Assembly: GCA_039707655.1 (NCBI GenBank)
Contig: CM077673.1
Location: 2,056,001 to 2,120,000, forward strand
Reading direction: 5' to 3'
DNA: 64,000 bases
Origin: Elymus sibiricus
Taxonomy: Eukaryota; Streptophyta; Magnoliopsida; Poales; Poaceae
Shown here piece after piece: positions 35,027 through 47,799 of the stretch (the stretch's first letter is position 1; each line of letters opens with the position of its first letter). Position numbers and translations under genes: made by a program. Under the pieces are notes generated by a model, which saw only the letters and a list, made by a program, of their open reading frames with translations, was not told the origin of the DNA and did not search any database.

Positions 35027-37155
35027 CTATTATTCACTAGTTTTTGGTAGTTCTGGTCGTCCGAACGTTCGGGGAAGCTCGGGATGCGGTTACGGGGACC
35101 TCGCCAAAACTAACAAATTTTGTCTGTTCCAGCCAGTTTTCTATGCTATTACTCACTGATTTTGGGTCCCGGGGTGATCCAAACGTTCGGGGAACCCCGG
35201 GGTCCGCTTACGGGGACTTCGCCAAAACTCGCAGATTGTTCCATTCTTACCAGTTTTCTGTGCTATTATTCACTGTTTTTTGGTTGTCGTGGTCGTCCAA
35301 ACGTTCGGGGAAGCCCGTGGACCGGTTACGGGGACCTCGCCAAAACTCACAGATTTGGTCCATTCTTACCTGTTTTCTATGCTATTACTCAGTGATTTTG
35401 GTTCCCGAGGCGATCCAAATGTTCGGGGAACCCCGGAGTCCGCTTACTGGGACCTCGCCAAAATTCGCAGATTTTGTCCATTCTGACCAGATTTCTATGC
35501 TATTATTCACTGTTTTTTTGTTGTCGTGGTCGTCCGAACATTCGGGGAAGCCCGTGGACCGGTTACGGGGACCTCGCCAAACTAGCAGATTTTGCCTGTT
35601 CCGGCTAGTTTTCTATGCTACTACTCACTAATTTTGGGTCTCGGGGCGATCCAAAAGTTCGGGAAACCCCGGGGTCTGCTTACGAGCACCTCGCCAAAAC
35701 TCGCAGATTTGGTCCATTCTGACCAGTTTTCTATGCTATTATTCACTGTTTTTGGTTGTCGTGGTCGTCCCAACATTTGGGGATGCCCGGGGTCCGGTTA
35801 CGTGGACCTCGCCAAAACTCGCAGATTTGGTCCATTCTTACCAGTTTTCCAAGCTATTATTCACTGTTTTTTGGTTGTCGTGGTCGTCCGAACGTTCGGG
35901 GAAGCCCGGGGTCCGGTTACGGGGACCTCGCAAAAACTCGAAGATTTGGTCCATTCTTACCAGTTTTCTGTGCTATTATTCACTGTTTTTTGGTTGTCGT
36001 GGTCGTCCAAACGTTCGGGGAAGCCCGTGGACCGGTTACGGGGACCTCGCCAAAACTCGCAGATTTGGTCCATTCTTACTAGTTTTCTGTGCTATTATTC
36101 ACTGTTTTTGGTTGTCGTGGTCGTCCGAACTTTCGGGGAAGCCCGTGGACCGGTTATGGGGAGCTCGCCAAAACTCGCAGATTTGGTCCATTCTTACCTG
36201 TTTTCTATGCTATTACTCACTCATTTTGGGTCCCGGGGCGATCCAAATGTTCGGGGAACCCCGGAGTCCGCTTACTGGGACCTCGCCAAAACTCGCAGAT
36301 TTTGTCCATTCTGACCAGATTTCTATGCTATTATTCACTGTTATTTTGTTGTCGTGGTCGTCCGAACATTCGGGGAAGCCCGTGGACCGGTTATGGGGAC
36401 CTCGCCAAACTAGCAGATTTTGCCTGTTCCGGCTAGTTTTCTATGCTACTACTCACTAATTTTGGGTCTCGGGAAGATCCAAAAGTTCGGGAAACCCCGG
36501 GGTCTGCTTACGAGCACCTCGCCAAAACTCGCAGATTTGGTCCATTCTGACCAGTTTTCTATGCTATTATTCACTGTTTTTGGTTGTCGTGGTCGTCCCA
36601 ACATTTGGGGATGCCCGGGGTCCGGTTACGTGGACCTCGCCAAAACTCGCAGATTTGGTCCATTCTTACCAGTTTTCTAAGCTATTATTCACTGTTTTGT
36701 GGTTGTCGTGGTCGTCCGAACGTTCGGGGAAGCCCGGGGTCCGGTTACGGGGACCTCGCAAAAACTCGAAGATTTGGTCCATTCTTACCAGTTTTCTATG
36801 CTATTACTCACTCATTTTGGGTCCAGGGGCGATCCAAATGTTCGGGGAACCCCGGGGTCCGCTTATGGGGAGCTCGCCAAAACTCGCAGATTTTGTCCAT
36901 TCAGACCAGATTTCTATGCTATCATTCACTGTTTTTCGGTAGTCGTGGTCGTCCGAACATTCGGGGAAGCCCGGGGTGCGGTTACGGGGACCTCGCCAAA
37001 ACTAGCAGATTTTGTGTGTCCCGGCTAGTTTCCTATGCTATTACTCACTAATTTTGGGTCCCGGGGCGATCCAAACGTTCGGGGAACCCCGGGGTCCGCA
37101 TACGGGGACCTGGCCAAAACTCGCAGATTTGGTCCATTCTTACCAGTTTTCTATG
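35027..37155 (+). repeat. HOR-C unit 2, reference unit (2129 bp, 18 monomers)
   Basis: Monomer starts: 35027, 35146, 35263, 35382, 35500, 35618, 35736, 35854, 35973, 36092, 36210, 36328, 36446, 36564, 36682, 36801, 36919, 37038. Order is A B A B A B A A A A B A B A A B A B (11 A, 7 B). Monomer 2 is 117 bp because of GATTGTTCC. Monomers 5-8 resemble monomers 12-15, an internal 7-mer duplication. Monomer 13 carries the HOR-C mark GGGAAGATCC. Confidence 0.95.
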
Positions 37156-39284
37156 CTATTATTCACTAGTTTTTGGTAGTTCTGGTCGTCCGAACGTTCG
37201 GGGAAGCTCGGGATGCGGTTACGGGGACCTCGCCAAAACTAACAAATTTTGTCTGTTCCAGCCAGTTTTCTATGCTATTACTCACTGATTTTGGGTCCCG
37301 GGGTGATCCAAACGTTCGGGGAACCCCGGGGTCCGCTTACGGGGACTTCGCCAAAACTCGCAGATTGTTCCATTCTTACCAGTTTTCTGTGCTATTATTC
37401 ACTGTTTTTTGGTTGTCGTGGTCGTCCAAACGTTCGGGGAAGCCCGTGGACCGGTTACGGGGACCTCGCCAAAACTCACAGATTTGGTCCATTCTTACCT
37501 GTTTTCTATGCTATTACTCAGTGATTTTGGTTCCCGAGGCGATCCAAATGTTCGGGGAACCCCGGAGTCCGCTTACTGGGACCTCGCCAAAATTCGCAGA
37601 TTTTGTCCATTCTGACCAGATTTCTATGCTATTATTCACTGTTTTTTTGTTGTCGTGGTCGTCCGAACATTCGGGGAAGCCCGTGGACCGGTTACGGGGA
37701 CCTCGCCAAACTAGCAGATTTTGCCTGTTCCGGCTAGTTTTCTATGCTACTACTCACTAATTTTGGGTCTCGGGGCGATCCAAAAGTTCGGGAAACCCCG
37801 GGGTCTGCTTACGAGCACCTCGCCAAAACTCGCAGATTTGGTCCATTCTGACCAGTTTTCTATGCTATTATTCACTGTTTTTGGTTGTCGTGGTCGTCCC
37901 AACATTTGGGGATGCCCGGGGTCCGGTTACGTGGACCTCGCCAAAACTCGCAGATTTGGTCCATTCTTACCAGTTTTCCAAGCTATTATTCACTGTTTTT
38001 TGGTTGTCGTGGTCGTCCGAACGTTCGGGGAAGCCCGGGGTCCGGTTACGGGGACCTCGCAAAAACTCGAAGATTTGGTCCATTCTTACCAGTTTTCTGT
38101 GCTATTATTCACTGTTTTTTGGTTGTCGTGGTCGTCCAAACGTTCGGGGAAGCCCGTGGACCGGTTACGGGGACCTCGCCAAAACTCGCAGATTTGGTCC
38201 ATTCTTACTAGTTTTCTGTGCTATTATTCACTGTTTTTGGTTGTCGTGGTCGTCCGAACTTTCGGGGAAGCCCGTGGACCGGTTATGGGGAGCTCGCCAA
38301 AACTCGCAGATTTGGTCCATTCTTACCTGTTTTCTATGCTATTACTCACTCATTTTGGGTCCCGGGGCGATCCAAATGTTCGGGGAACCCCGGAGTCCGC
38401 TTACTGGGACCTCGCCAAAACTCGCAGATTTTGTCCATTCTGACCAGATTTCTATGCTATTATTCACTGTTATTTTGTTGTCGTGGTCGTCCGAACATTC
38501 GGGGAAGCCCGTGGACCGGTTATGGGGACCTCGCCAAACTAGCAGATTTTGCCTGTTCCGGCTAGTTTTCTATGCTACTACTCACTAATTTTGGGTCTCG
38601 GGAAGATCCAAAAGTTCGGGAAACCCCGGGGTCTGCTTACGAGCACCTCGCCAAAACTCGCAGATTTGGTCCATTCTGACCAGTTTTCTATGCTATTATT
38701 CACTGTTTTTGGTTGTCGTGGTCGTCCCAACATTTGGGGATGCCCGGGGTCCGGTTACGTGGACCTCGCCAAAACTCGCAGATTTGGTCCATTCTTACCA
38801 GTTTTCTAAGCTATTATTCACTGTTTTGTGGTTGTCGTGGTCGTCCGAACGTTCGGGGAAGCCCGGGGTCCGGTTACGGGGACCTCGCAAAAACTCGAAG
38901 ATTTGGTCCATTCTTACCAGTTTTCTATGCTATTACTCACTCATTTTGGGTCCAGGGGCGATCCAAATGTTCGGGGAACCCCGGGGTCCGCTTATGGGGA
39001 GCTCGCCAAAACTCGCAGATTTTGTCCATTCAGACCAGATTTCTATGCTATCATTCACTGTTTTTCGGTAGTCGTGGTCGTCCGAACATTCGGGGAAGCC
39101 CGGGGTGCGGTTACGGGGACCTCGCCAAAACTAGCAGATTTTGTGTGTCCCGGCTAGTTTCCTATGCTATTACTCACTAATTTTGGGTCCCGGGGCGATC
39201 CAAACGTTCGGGGAACCCCGGGGTCCGCATACGGGGACCTGGCCAAAACTCGCAGATTTGGTCCATTCTTACCAGTTTTCTATG
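37156..39284 (+). repeat. HOR-C unit 3 (2129 bp)
   Basis: Same 18 monomers as unit 2. It keeps the apparently ancestral states GATGCCCGG in monomer 14 and CGGGGAAG in monomer 15. Confidence 0.93.
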
Positions 39285-41413
39285 CTATTATTCACTAGTT
39301 TTTGGTAGTTCTGGTCGTCCGAACGTTCGGGGAAGCTCGGGATGCGGTTACGGGGACCTCGCCAAAACTAACAAATTTTGTCTGTTCCAGCCAGTTTTCT
39401 ATGCTATTACTCACTGATTTTGGGTCCCGGGGTGATCCAAACGTTCGGGGAACCCCGGGGTCCGCTTACGGGGACTTCGCCAAAACTCGCAGATTGTTCC
39501 ATTCTTACCAGTTTTCTGTGCTATTATTCACTGTTTTTTGGTTGTCGTGGTCGTCCAAACGTTCGGGGAAGCCCGTGGACCGGTTACGGGGACCTCGCCA
39601 AAACTCACAGATTTGGTCCATTCTTACCTGTTTTCTATGCTATTACTCAGTGATTTTGGTTCCCGAGGCGATCCAAATGTTCGGGGAACCCCGGAGTCCG
39701 CTTACTGGGACCTCGCCAAAATTCGCAGATTTTGTCCATTCTGACCAGATTTCTATGCTATTATTCACTGTTTTTTTGTTGTCGTGGTCGTCCGAACATT
39801 CGGGGAAGCCCGTGGACCGGTTACGGGGACCTCGCCAAACTAGCAGATTTTGCCTGTTCCGGCTAGTTTTCTATGCTACTACTCACTAATTTTGGGTCTC
39901 GGGGCGATCCAAAAGTTCGGGAAACCCCGGGGTCTGCTTACGAGCACCTCGCCAAAACTCGCAGATTTGGTCCATTCTGACCAGTTTTCTATGCTATTAT
40001 TCACTGTTTTTGGTTGTCGTGGTCGTCCCAACATTTGGGGATGCCCGGGGTCCGGTTACGTGGACCTCGCCAAAACTCGCAGATTTGGTCCATTCTTACC
40101 AGTTTTCCAAGCTATTATTCACTGTTTTTTGGTTGTCGTGGTCGTCCGAACGTTCGGGGAAGCCCGGGGTCCGGTTACGGGGACCTCGCAAAAACTCGAA
40201 GATTTGGTCCATTCTTACCAGTTTTCTGTGCTATTATTCACTGTTTTTTGGTTGTCGTGGTCGTCCAAACGTTCGGGGAAGCCCGTGGACCGGTTACGGG
40301 GACCTCGCCAAAACTCGCAGATTTGGTCCATTCTTACTAGTTTTCTGTGCTATTATTCACTGTTTTTGGTTGTCGTGGTCGTCCGAACTTTCGGGGAAGC
40401 CCGTGGACCGGTTATGGGGAGCTCGCCAAAACTCGCAGATTTGGTCCATTCTTACCTGTTTTCTATGCTATTACTCACTCATTTTGGGTCCCGGGGCGAT
40501 CCAAATGTTCGGGGAACCCCGGAGTCCGCTTACTGGGACCTCGCCAAAACTCGCAGATTTTGTCCATTCTGACCAGATTTCTATGCTATTATTCACTGTT
40601 ATTTTGTTGTCGTGGTCGTCCGAACATTCGGGGAAGCCCGTGGACCGGTTATGGGGACCTCGCCAAACTAGCAGATTTTGCCTGTTCCGGCTAGTTTTCT
40701 ATGCTACTACTCACTAATTTTGGGTCTCGGGAAGATCCAAAAGTTCGGGAAACCCCGGGGTCTGCTTACGAGCACCTCGCCAAAACTCGCAGATTTGGTC
40801 CATTCTGACCAGTTTTCTATGCTATTATTCACTGTTTTTGGTTGTCGTGGTCGTCCCAACATTTGGGGATGCTCGGGGTCCGGTTACGTGGACCTCGCCA
40901 AAACTCGCAGATTTGGTCCATTCTTACCAGTTTTCTAAGCTATTATTCACTGTTTTGTGGTTGTCGTGGTCGTCCGAACGTTCGAGGAAGCCCGGGGTCC
41001 GGTTACGGGGACCTCGCAAAAACTCGAAGATTTGGTCCATTCTTACCAGTTTTCTATGCTATTACTCACTCATTTTGGGTCCAGGGGCGATCCAAATGTT
41101 CGGGGAACCCCGGGGTCCGCTTATGGGGAGCTCGCCAAAACTCGCAGATTTTGTCCATTCAGACCAGATTTCTATGCTATCATTCACTGTTTTTCGGTAG
41201 TCGTGGTCGTCCGAACATTCGGGGAAGCCCGGGGTGCGGTTACGGGGACCTCGCCAAAACTAGCAGATTTTGTGTGTCCCGGCTAGTTTCCTATGCTATT
41301 ACTCACTAATTTTGGGTCCCGGGGCGATCCAAACGTTCGGGGAACCCCGGGGTCCGCATACGGGGACCTGGCCAAAACTCGCAGATTTGGTCCATTCTTA
41401 CCAGTTTTCTATG
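39285..41413 (+). repeat. HOR-C unit 4 (2129 bp)
   Basis: First unit with the derived pair GATGCTCGG (monomer 14, near 40869) and CGAGGAAG (monomer 15, near 40983). Units 5-8 carry CGAGGAAG as well. Confidence 0.93.
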
Positions 41414-43542
41414 CTATTATTCACTAGTTTTTGGTAGTTCTGGTCGTCCGAACGTTCGGGGAAGCTCGGGATGCGGTTACGGGGACCTCGCCAAAACTAA
41501 CAAATTTTGTCTGTTCCAGCCAGTTTTCTATGCTATTACTCACTGATTTTGGGTCCCGGGGTGATCCAAACGTTCGGGGAACCCCGGGGTCCGCTTACGG
41601 GGACTTCGCCAAAACTCGCAGATTGTTCCATTCTTACCAGTTTTCTGTGCTATTATTCACTGTTTTTTGGTTGTCGTGGTCGTCCAAACGTTCGGGGAAG
41701 CCCGTGGACCGGTTACGGGGACCTCGCCAAAACTCACAGATTTGGTCCATTCTTACCTGTTTTCTATGCTATTACTCAGTGATTTTGGTTCCCGAGGCGA
41801 TCCAAATGTTCGGGGAACCCCGGAGTCCGCTTACTGGGACCTCCCCAAAATTCGCAGATTTTGTCCATTCTGACCAGATTTCTATGCTATTATTCACTGT
41901 TTTTTTGTTGTCGTGGTCGTCCGAACATTCGGGGAAGCCCGTGGACCGGTTACGGGGACCTCGCCAAACTAGCAGATTTTGCCTGTTCCGGCTAGTTTTC
42001 TATGCTACTACTCACTAATTTTGGGTCTCGGGGCGATCCAAAAGTTCGGGAAACCCCGGGGTCTGCTTACGAGCACCTCGCCAAAACTCGCAGATTTGGT
42101 CCATTCTGACCAGTTTTCTATGCTATTATTCACTGTTTTTGGTTGTCGTGGTCGTCCCAACATTTGGGGATGCCCGGGGTCCGGTTACGTGGACCTCGCC
42201 AAAACTCGCAGATTTGGTCCATTCTTACCAGTTTTCCAAGCTATTATTCACTGTTTTTTGGTTGTCGTGGTCGTCCGAACGTTCGGGGAAGCCCGGGGTC
42301 CGGTTACGGGGACCTCGCAAAAACTCGAAGATTTGGTCCATTCTTACCAGTTTTCTGTGCTATTATTCACTGTTTTTTGGTTGTCGTGGTCGTCCAAACG
42401 TTCGGGGAAGCCCGTGGACCGGTTACGGGGACCTCGCCAAAACTCGCAGATTTGGTCCATTCTTACTAGTTTTCTGTGCTATTATTCACTGTTTTTGGTT
42501 GTCGTGGTCGTCCGAACTTTCGGGGAAGCCCGTGGACCGGTTATGGGGAGCTCGCCAAAACTCGCAGATTTGGTCCATTCTTACCTGTTTTCTATGCTAT
42601 TACTCACTCATTTTGGGTCCCGGGGCGATCCAAATGTTCGGGGAACCCCGGAGTCCGCTTACTGGGACCTCGCCAAAACTCGCAGATTTTGTCCATTCTG
42701 ACCAGATTTCTATGCTATTATTCACTGTTATTTTGTTGTCGTGGTCGTCCGAACATTCGGGGAAGCCCGTGGACCGGTTATGGGGACCTCGCCAAACTAG
42801 CAGATTTTGCCTGTTCCGGCTAGTTTTCTATGCTACTACTCACTAATTTTGGGTCTCGGGAAGATCCAAAAGTTCGGGAAACCCCGGGGTCTGCTTACGA
42901 GCACCTCGCCAAAACTCGCAGATTTGGTCCATTCTGACCAGTTTTCTATGCTATTATTCACTGTTTTTGGTTGTCGTGGTCGTCCCAACATTTGGGGATG
43001 GTCGGGGTCCGGTTACGTGGACCTCGCCAAAACTCGCAGATTTGGTCCATTCTTACCAGTTTTCTAAGCTATTATTCACTGTTTTGTGGTTGTCGTGGTC
43101 GTCCGAACGTTCGAGGAAGCCCGGGGTCCGGTTACGGGGACCTCGCAAAAACTCGAAGATTTGGTCCATTCTTACCAGTTTTCTATGCTATTACTCACTC
43201 ATTTTGGGTCCAGGGGCGATCCAAATGTTCGGGGAACCCCGGGGTCCGCTTATGGGGAGCTCGCCAAAACTCGCAGATTTTGTCCATTCAGACCAGATTT
43301 CTATGCTATCATTCACTGTTTTTCGGTAGTCGTGGTCGTCCGAACATTCGGGGAAGCCCGGGGTGCGGTTACGGGGACCTCGCCAAAACTAGCAGATTTT
43401 GTGTGTCCCGGCTAGTTTCCTATGCTATTACTCACTAATTTTGGGTCCCGGGGCGATCCAAACGTTCGGGGAACCCCGGGGTCCGCATACGGGGACCTGG
43501 CCAAAACTCGCAGATTTGGTCCATTCTTACCAGTTTTCTATG
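41414..43542 (+). repeat. HOR-C unit 5 (2129 bp)
   Basis: Carries GATGGTCGG in monomer 14 (near 42998), shared only with unit 6, plus the private change CCTCCCCAAAA in monomer 4 (near 41842). Confidence 0.93.
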
Positions 43543-45670
43543 CTATTATTCACTAGTTTTTGGTAGTTCTGGTCGTCCGAACGTTCGGGGAAGCTCGGGA
43601 TGCGGTTACGGGGACCTCGCCAAAACTAACAAATTTTGTCTGTTCCAGCCAGTTTTCTATGCTATTACTCACTGATTTTGGGTCCCGGGGTGATCCAAAC
43701 GTTCGGGGAACCCCGGGGTCCGCTTACGGGGACTTCGCCAAAACTCGCAGATTGTTCCATTCTTACCAGTTTTCTGTGCTATTATTCACTGTTTTTTGGT
43801 TGTCGTGGTCGTCCAAACGTTCGGGAAGCCCGTGGACCGGTTACGGGGACCTCGCCAAAACTCACAGATTTGGTCCATTCTTACCTGTTTTCTATGCTAT
43901 TACTCAGTGATTTTGGTTCCCGAGGCGATCCAAATGTTCGGGGAACCCCGGAGTCCGCTTACTGGGACCTCGCCAAAATTCGCAGATTTTGTCCATTCTG
44001 ACCAGATTTCTATGCTATTATTCACTGTTTTTTTGTTGTCGTGGTCGTCCGAACATTCGGGGAAGCCCGTGGACCGGTTACGGGGACCTCGCCAAACTAG
44101 CAGATTTTGCCTGTTCCGGCTAGTTTTCTATGCTACTACTCACTAATTTTGGGTCTCGGGGCGATCCAAAAGTTCGGGAAACCCCGGGGTCTGCTTACGA
44201 GCACCTCGCCAAAACTCGCAGATTTGGTCCATTCTGACCAGTTTTCTATGCTATTATTCACTGTTTTTGGTTGTCGTGGTCGTCCCAACATTTGGGGATG
44301 CCCGGGGTCCGGTTACGTGGACCTCGCCAAAACTCGCAGATTTGGTCCATTCTTACCAGTTTTCCAAGCTATTATTCACTGTTTTTTGGTTGTCGTGGTC
44401 GTCCGAACGTTCGGGGAAGCCCGGGGTCCGGTTACGGGGACCTCGCAAAAACTCGAAGATTTGGTCCATTCTTACCAGTTTTCTGTGCTATTATTCACTG
44501 TTTTTTGGTTGTCGTGGTCGTCCAAACGTTCGGGGAAGCCCGTGGACCGGTTACGGGGACCTCGCCAAAACTCGCAGATTTGGTCCATTCTTACTAGTTT
44601 TCTGTGCTATTATTCACTGTTTTTGGTTGTCGTGGTCGTCCGAACTTTCGGGGAAGCCCGTGGACCGGTTATGGGGAGCTCGCCAAAACTCGCAGATTTG
44701 GTCCATTCTTACCTGTTTTCTATGCTATTACTCACTCATTTTGGGTCCCGGGGCGATCCAAATGTTCGGGGAACCCCGGAGTCCGCTTACTGGGACCTCG
44801 CCAAAACTCGCAGATTTTGTCCATTCTGACCAGATTTCTATGCTATTATTCACTGTTATTTTGTTGTCGTGGTCGTCCGAACATTCGGGGAAGCCCGTGG
44901 ACCGGTTATGGGGACCTCGCCAAACTAGCAGATTTTGCCTGTTCCGGCTAGTTTTCTATGCTACTACTCACTAATTTTGGGTCTCGGGAAGATCCAAAAG
45001 TTCGGGAAACCCCGGGGTCTGCTTACGAGCACCTCGCCAAAACTCGCAGATTTGGTCCATTCTGACCAGTTTTCTATGCTATTATTCACTGTTTTTGGTT
45101 GTCGTGGTCGTCCCAACATTTGGGGATGGTCGGGGTCCGGTTACGTGGACCTCGCCAAAACTCGCAGATTTGGTCCATTCTTACCAGTTTTCTAAGCTAT
45201 TATTCACTGTTTTGTGGTTGTCGTGGTCGTCCGAACGTTCGAGGAAGCCCGGGGTCCGGTTACGGGGACCTCGCAAAAACTCGAAGATTTGGTCCATTCT
45301 TACCAGTTTTCTATGCTATTACTCACTCATTTTGGGTCCAGGGGCGATCCAAATGTTCGGGGAACCCCGGGGTCCGCTTATGGGGAGCTCGCCAAAACTC
45401 GCAGATTTTGTCCATTCAGACCAGATTTCTATGCTATCATTCACTGTTTTTCGGTAGTCGTGGTCGTCCGAACATTCGGGGAAGCCCGGGGTGCGGTTAC
45501 GGGGACCTCGCCAAAACTAGCAGATTTTGTGTGTCCCGGCTAGTTTCCTATGCTATTACTCACTAATTTTGGGTCCCGGGGCGATCCAAACGTTCGGGGA
45601 ACCCCGGGGTCCGCATACGGGGACCTGGCCAAAACTCGCAGATTTGGTCCATTCTTACCAGTTTTCTATG
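43543..45670 (+). repeat. HOR-C unit 6 (2128 bp)
   Basis: One base shorter than its neighbours through a G deletion in monomer 3 (TTCGGGAAGCC near 43820). It shares GATGGTCGG in monomer 14 with unit 5. Confidence 0.93.
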
Positions 45671-47799
45671 CTATTATTCACTAGTTTTTGGTAGTTCTGG
45701 TCGTCCGAACGTTCGGGGAAGCTCGGGATGCGGTTACGGGGACCTCGCCAAAACTAACAAATTTTGTCTGTTCCAGCCAGTTTTCTATGCTATTACTCAC
45801 TGATTTTGGGTCCCGGGGTGATCCAAACGTTCGGGGAACCCCGGGGTCCGCTTACGGGGACTTCGCCAAAACTCGCAGATTGTTCCATTCTTACCAGTTT
45901 TCTGTGCTATTATTCACTGTTTTTTGGTTGTCGTGGTCGTCCAAACGTTCGGGGAAGCCCGTGGACCGGTTACGGGGACCTCGCCAAAACTCACAGATTT
46001 GGTCCATTCTTACCTGTTTTCTATGCTATTACTCAGTGATTTTGGTTCCCGAGGCGATCCAAATGTTCGGGGAACCCCGGAGTCCGCTTACTGGGACCTC
46101 GCCAAAATTCGCAGATTTTGTCCATTCTGACCAGATTTCTATGCTATTATTCACTGTTTTTTTGTTGTCGTGGTCGTCCGAACATTCGGGGAAGCCCGTG
46201 GACCGGTTACGGGGACCTCGCCAAACTAGCAGATTTTGCCTGTTCCGGCTAGTTTTCTATGCTACTACTCACTAATTTTGGGTCTCGGGGCGATCCAAAA
46301 GTTCGGGAAACCCCGGGGTCTGCTTACGAGCACCTCGCCAAAACTCGCAGATTTGGTCCATTCTGACCAGTTTTCTATGCTATTATTCACTGTTTTTGGT
46401 TGTCGTGGTCGTCCCAACATTTGGGGATGCCCGGGGTCCGGTTACGTGGACCTCGCCAAAACTCGCAGATTTGGTCCATTCTTACCAGTTTTCCAAGCTA
46501 TTATTCACTGTTTTTTGGTTGTCGTGGTCGTCCGAACGTTCGGGGAAGCCCGGGGTCCGGTTACGGGGACCTCGCAAAAACTCGAAGATTTGGTCCATTC
46601 TTACCAGTTTTCTGTGCTATTATTCACTGTTTTTTGGTTGTCGTGGTCGTCCAAACGTTCGGGGAAGCCCGTGGACCGGTTACGGGGACCTCGCCAAAAC
46701 TCGCAGATTTGGTCCATTCTTACTAGTTTTCTGTGCTATTATTCACTGTTTTTGGTTGTCGTGGTCGTCCGAACTTTCGGGGAAGCCCGTGGACCGGTTA
46801 TGGGGAGCTCGCCAAAACTCGCAGATTTGGTCCATTCTTACCTGTTTTCTATGCTATTACTCACTCATTTTGGGTCCCGGGGCGATCCAAATGTTCGGGG
46901 AACCCCGGAGTCCGCTTACTGGGACCTCGCCAAAACTCGCAGATTTTGTCCATTCTGACCAGATTTCTATGCTATTATTCACTGTTATTTTGTTGTCGTG
47001 GTCGTCCGAACATTCGGGGAAGCCCGTGGACCGGTTATGGGGACCTCGCCAAACTAGCAGATTTTGCCTGTTCCGGCTAGTTTTCTATGCTACTACTCAC
47101 TAATTTTGGGTCTCGGGAAGATCCAAAAGTTCGGGAAACCCCGGGGTCTGCTTACGAGCACCTCGCCAAAACTCGCAGATTTGGTCCATTCTGACCAGTT
47201 TTCTATGCTATTATTCACTGTTTTTGGTTGTCGTGGTCGTCCCAACATTTGGGGATGCTCGGGGTCCGGTTACGTGGACCTCGCCAAAACTCGCAGATTT
47301 GGTCCATTCTTACCAGTTTTCTAAGCTATTATTCACTGTTTTGTGGTTGTCGTGGTCGTCCGAACGTTCGAGGAAGCCCGGGGTCCGGTTACGGGGACCT
47401 CGCAAAAACTCGAAGATTTGGTCCATTCTTACCAGTTTTCTATGCTATTACTCACTCATTTTGGGTCCAGGGGCGATCCAAATGTTCGGGGAACCCCGGG
47501 GTCCGCTTATGGGGAGCTCGCCAAAACTCGCAGATTTTGTCCATTCAGACCAGATTTCTATGCTATCATTCACTGTTTTTCGGTAGTCGTGGTCGTCCGA
47601 ACATTCGGGGAAGCCCGGGGTGCGGTTACGGGGACCTCGCCAAAACTAGCAGATTTTGTGTGTCCCGGCTAGTTTCCTATGCTATTACTCACTAATTTTG
47701 GGTCCCGGGGCGATCCAAACGTTCGGGGAACCCCGGGGTCCGCATACGGGGACCTGGCCAAAACTCGCAGATTTGGTCCATTCTTACCAGTTTTCTATG
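45671..47799 (+). repeat. HOR-C unit 7 (2129 bp)
   Basis: Monomer 14 has GATGCTCGG, as in units 4 and 8, not the GATGGTCGG of units 5 and 6. I saw no obvious private change. Confidence 0.93.

Noticed and set aside
35500..35530. T7 run in some A monomers as a terminator
   Set aside because: It is a length variant of the T-run within every A monomer, with no upstream gene or stable hairpin at the right place.
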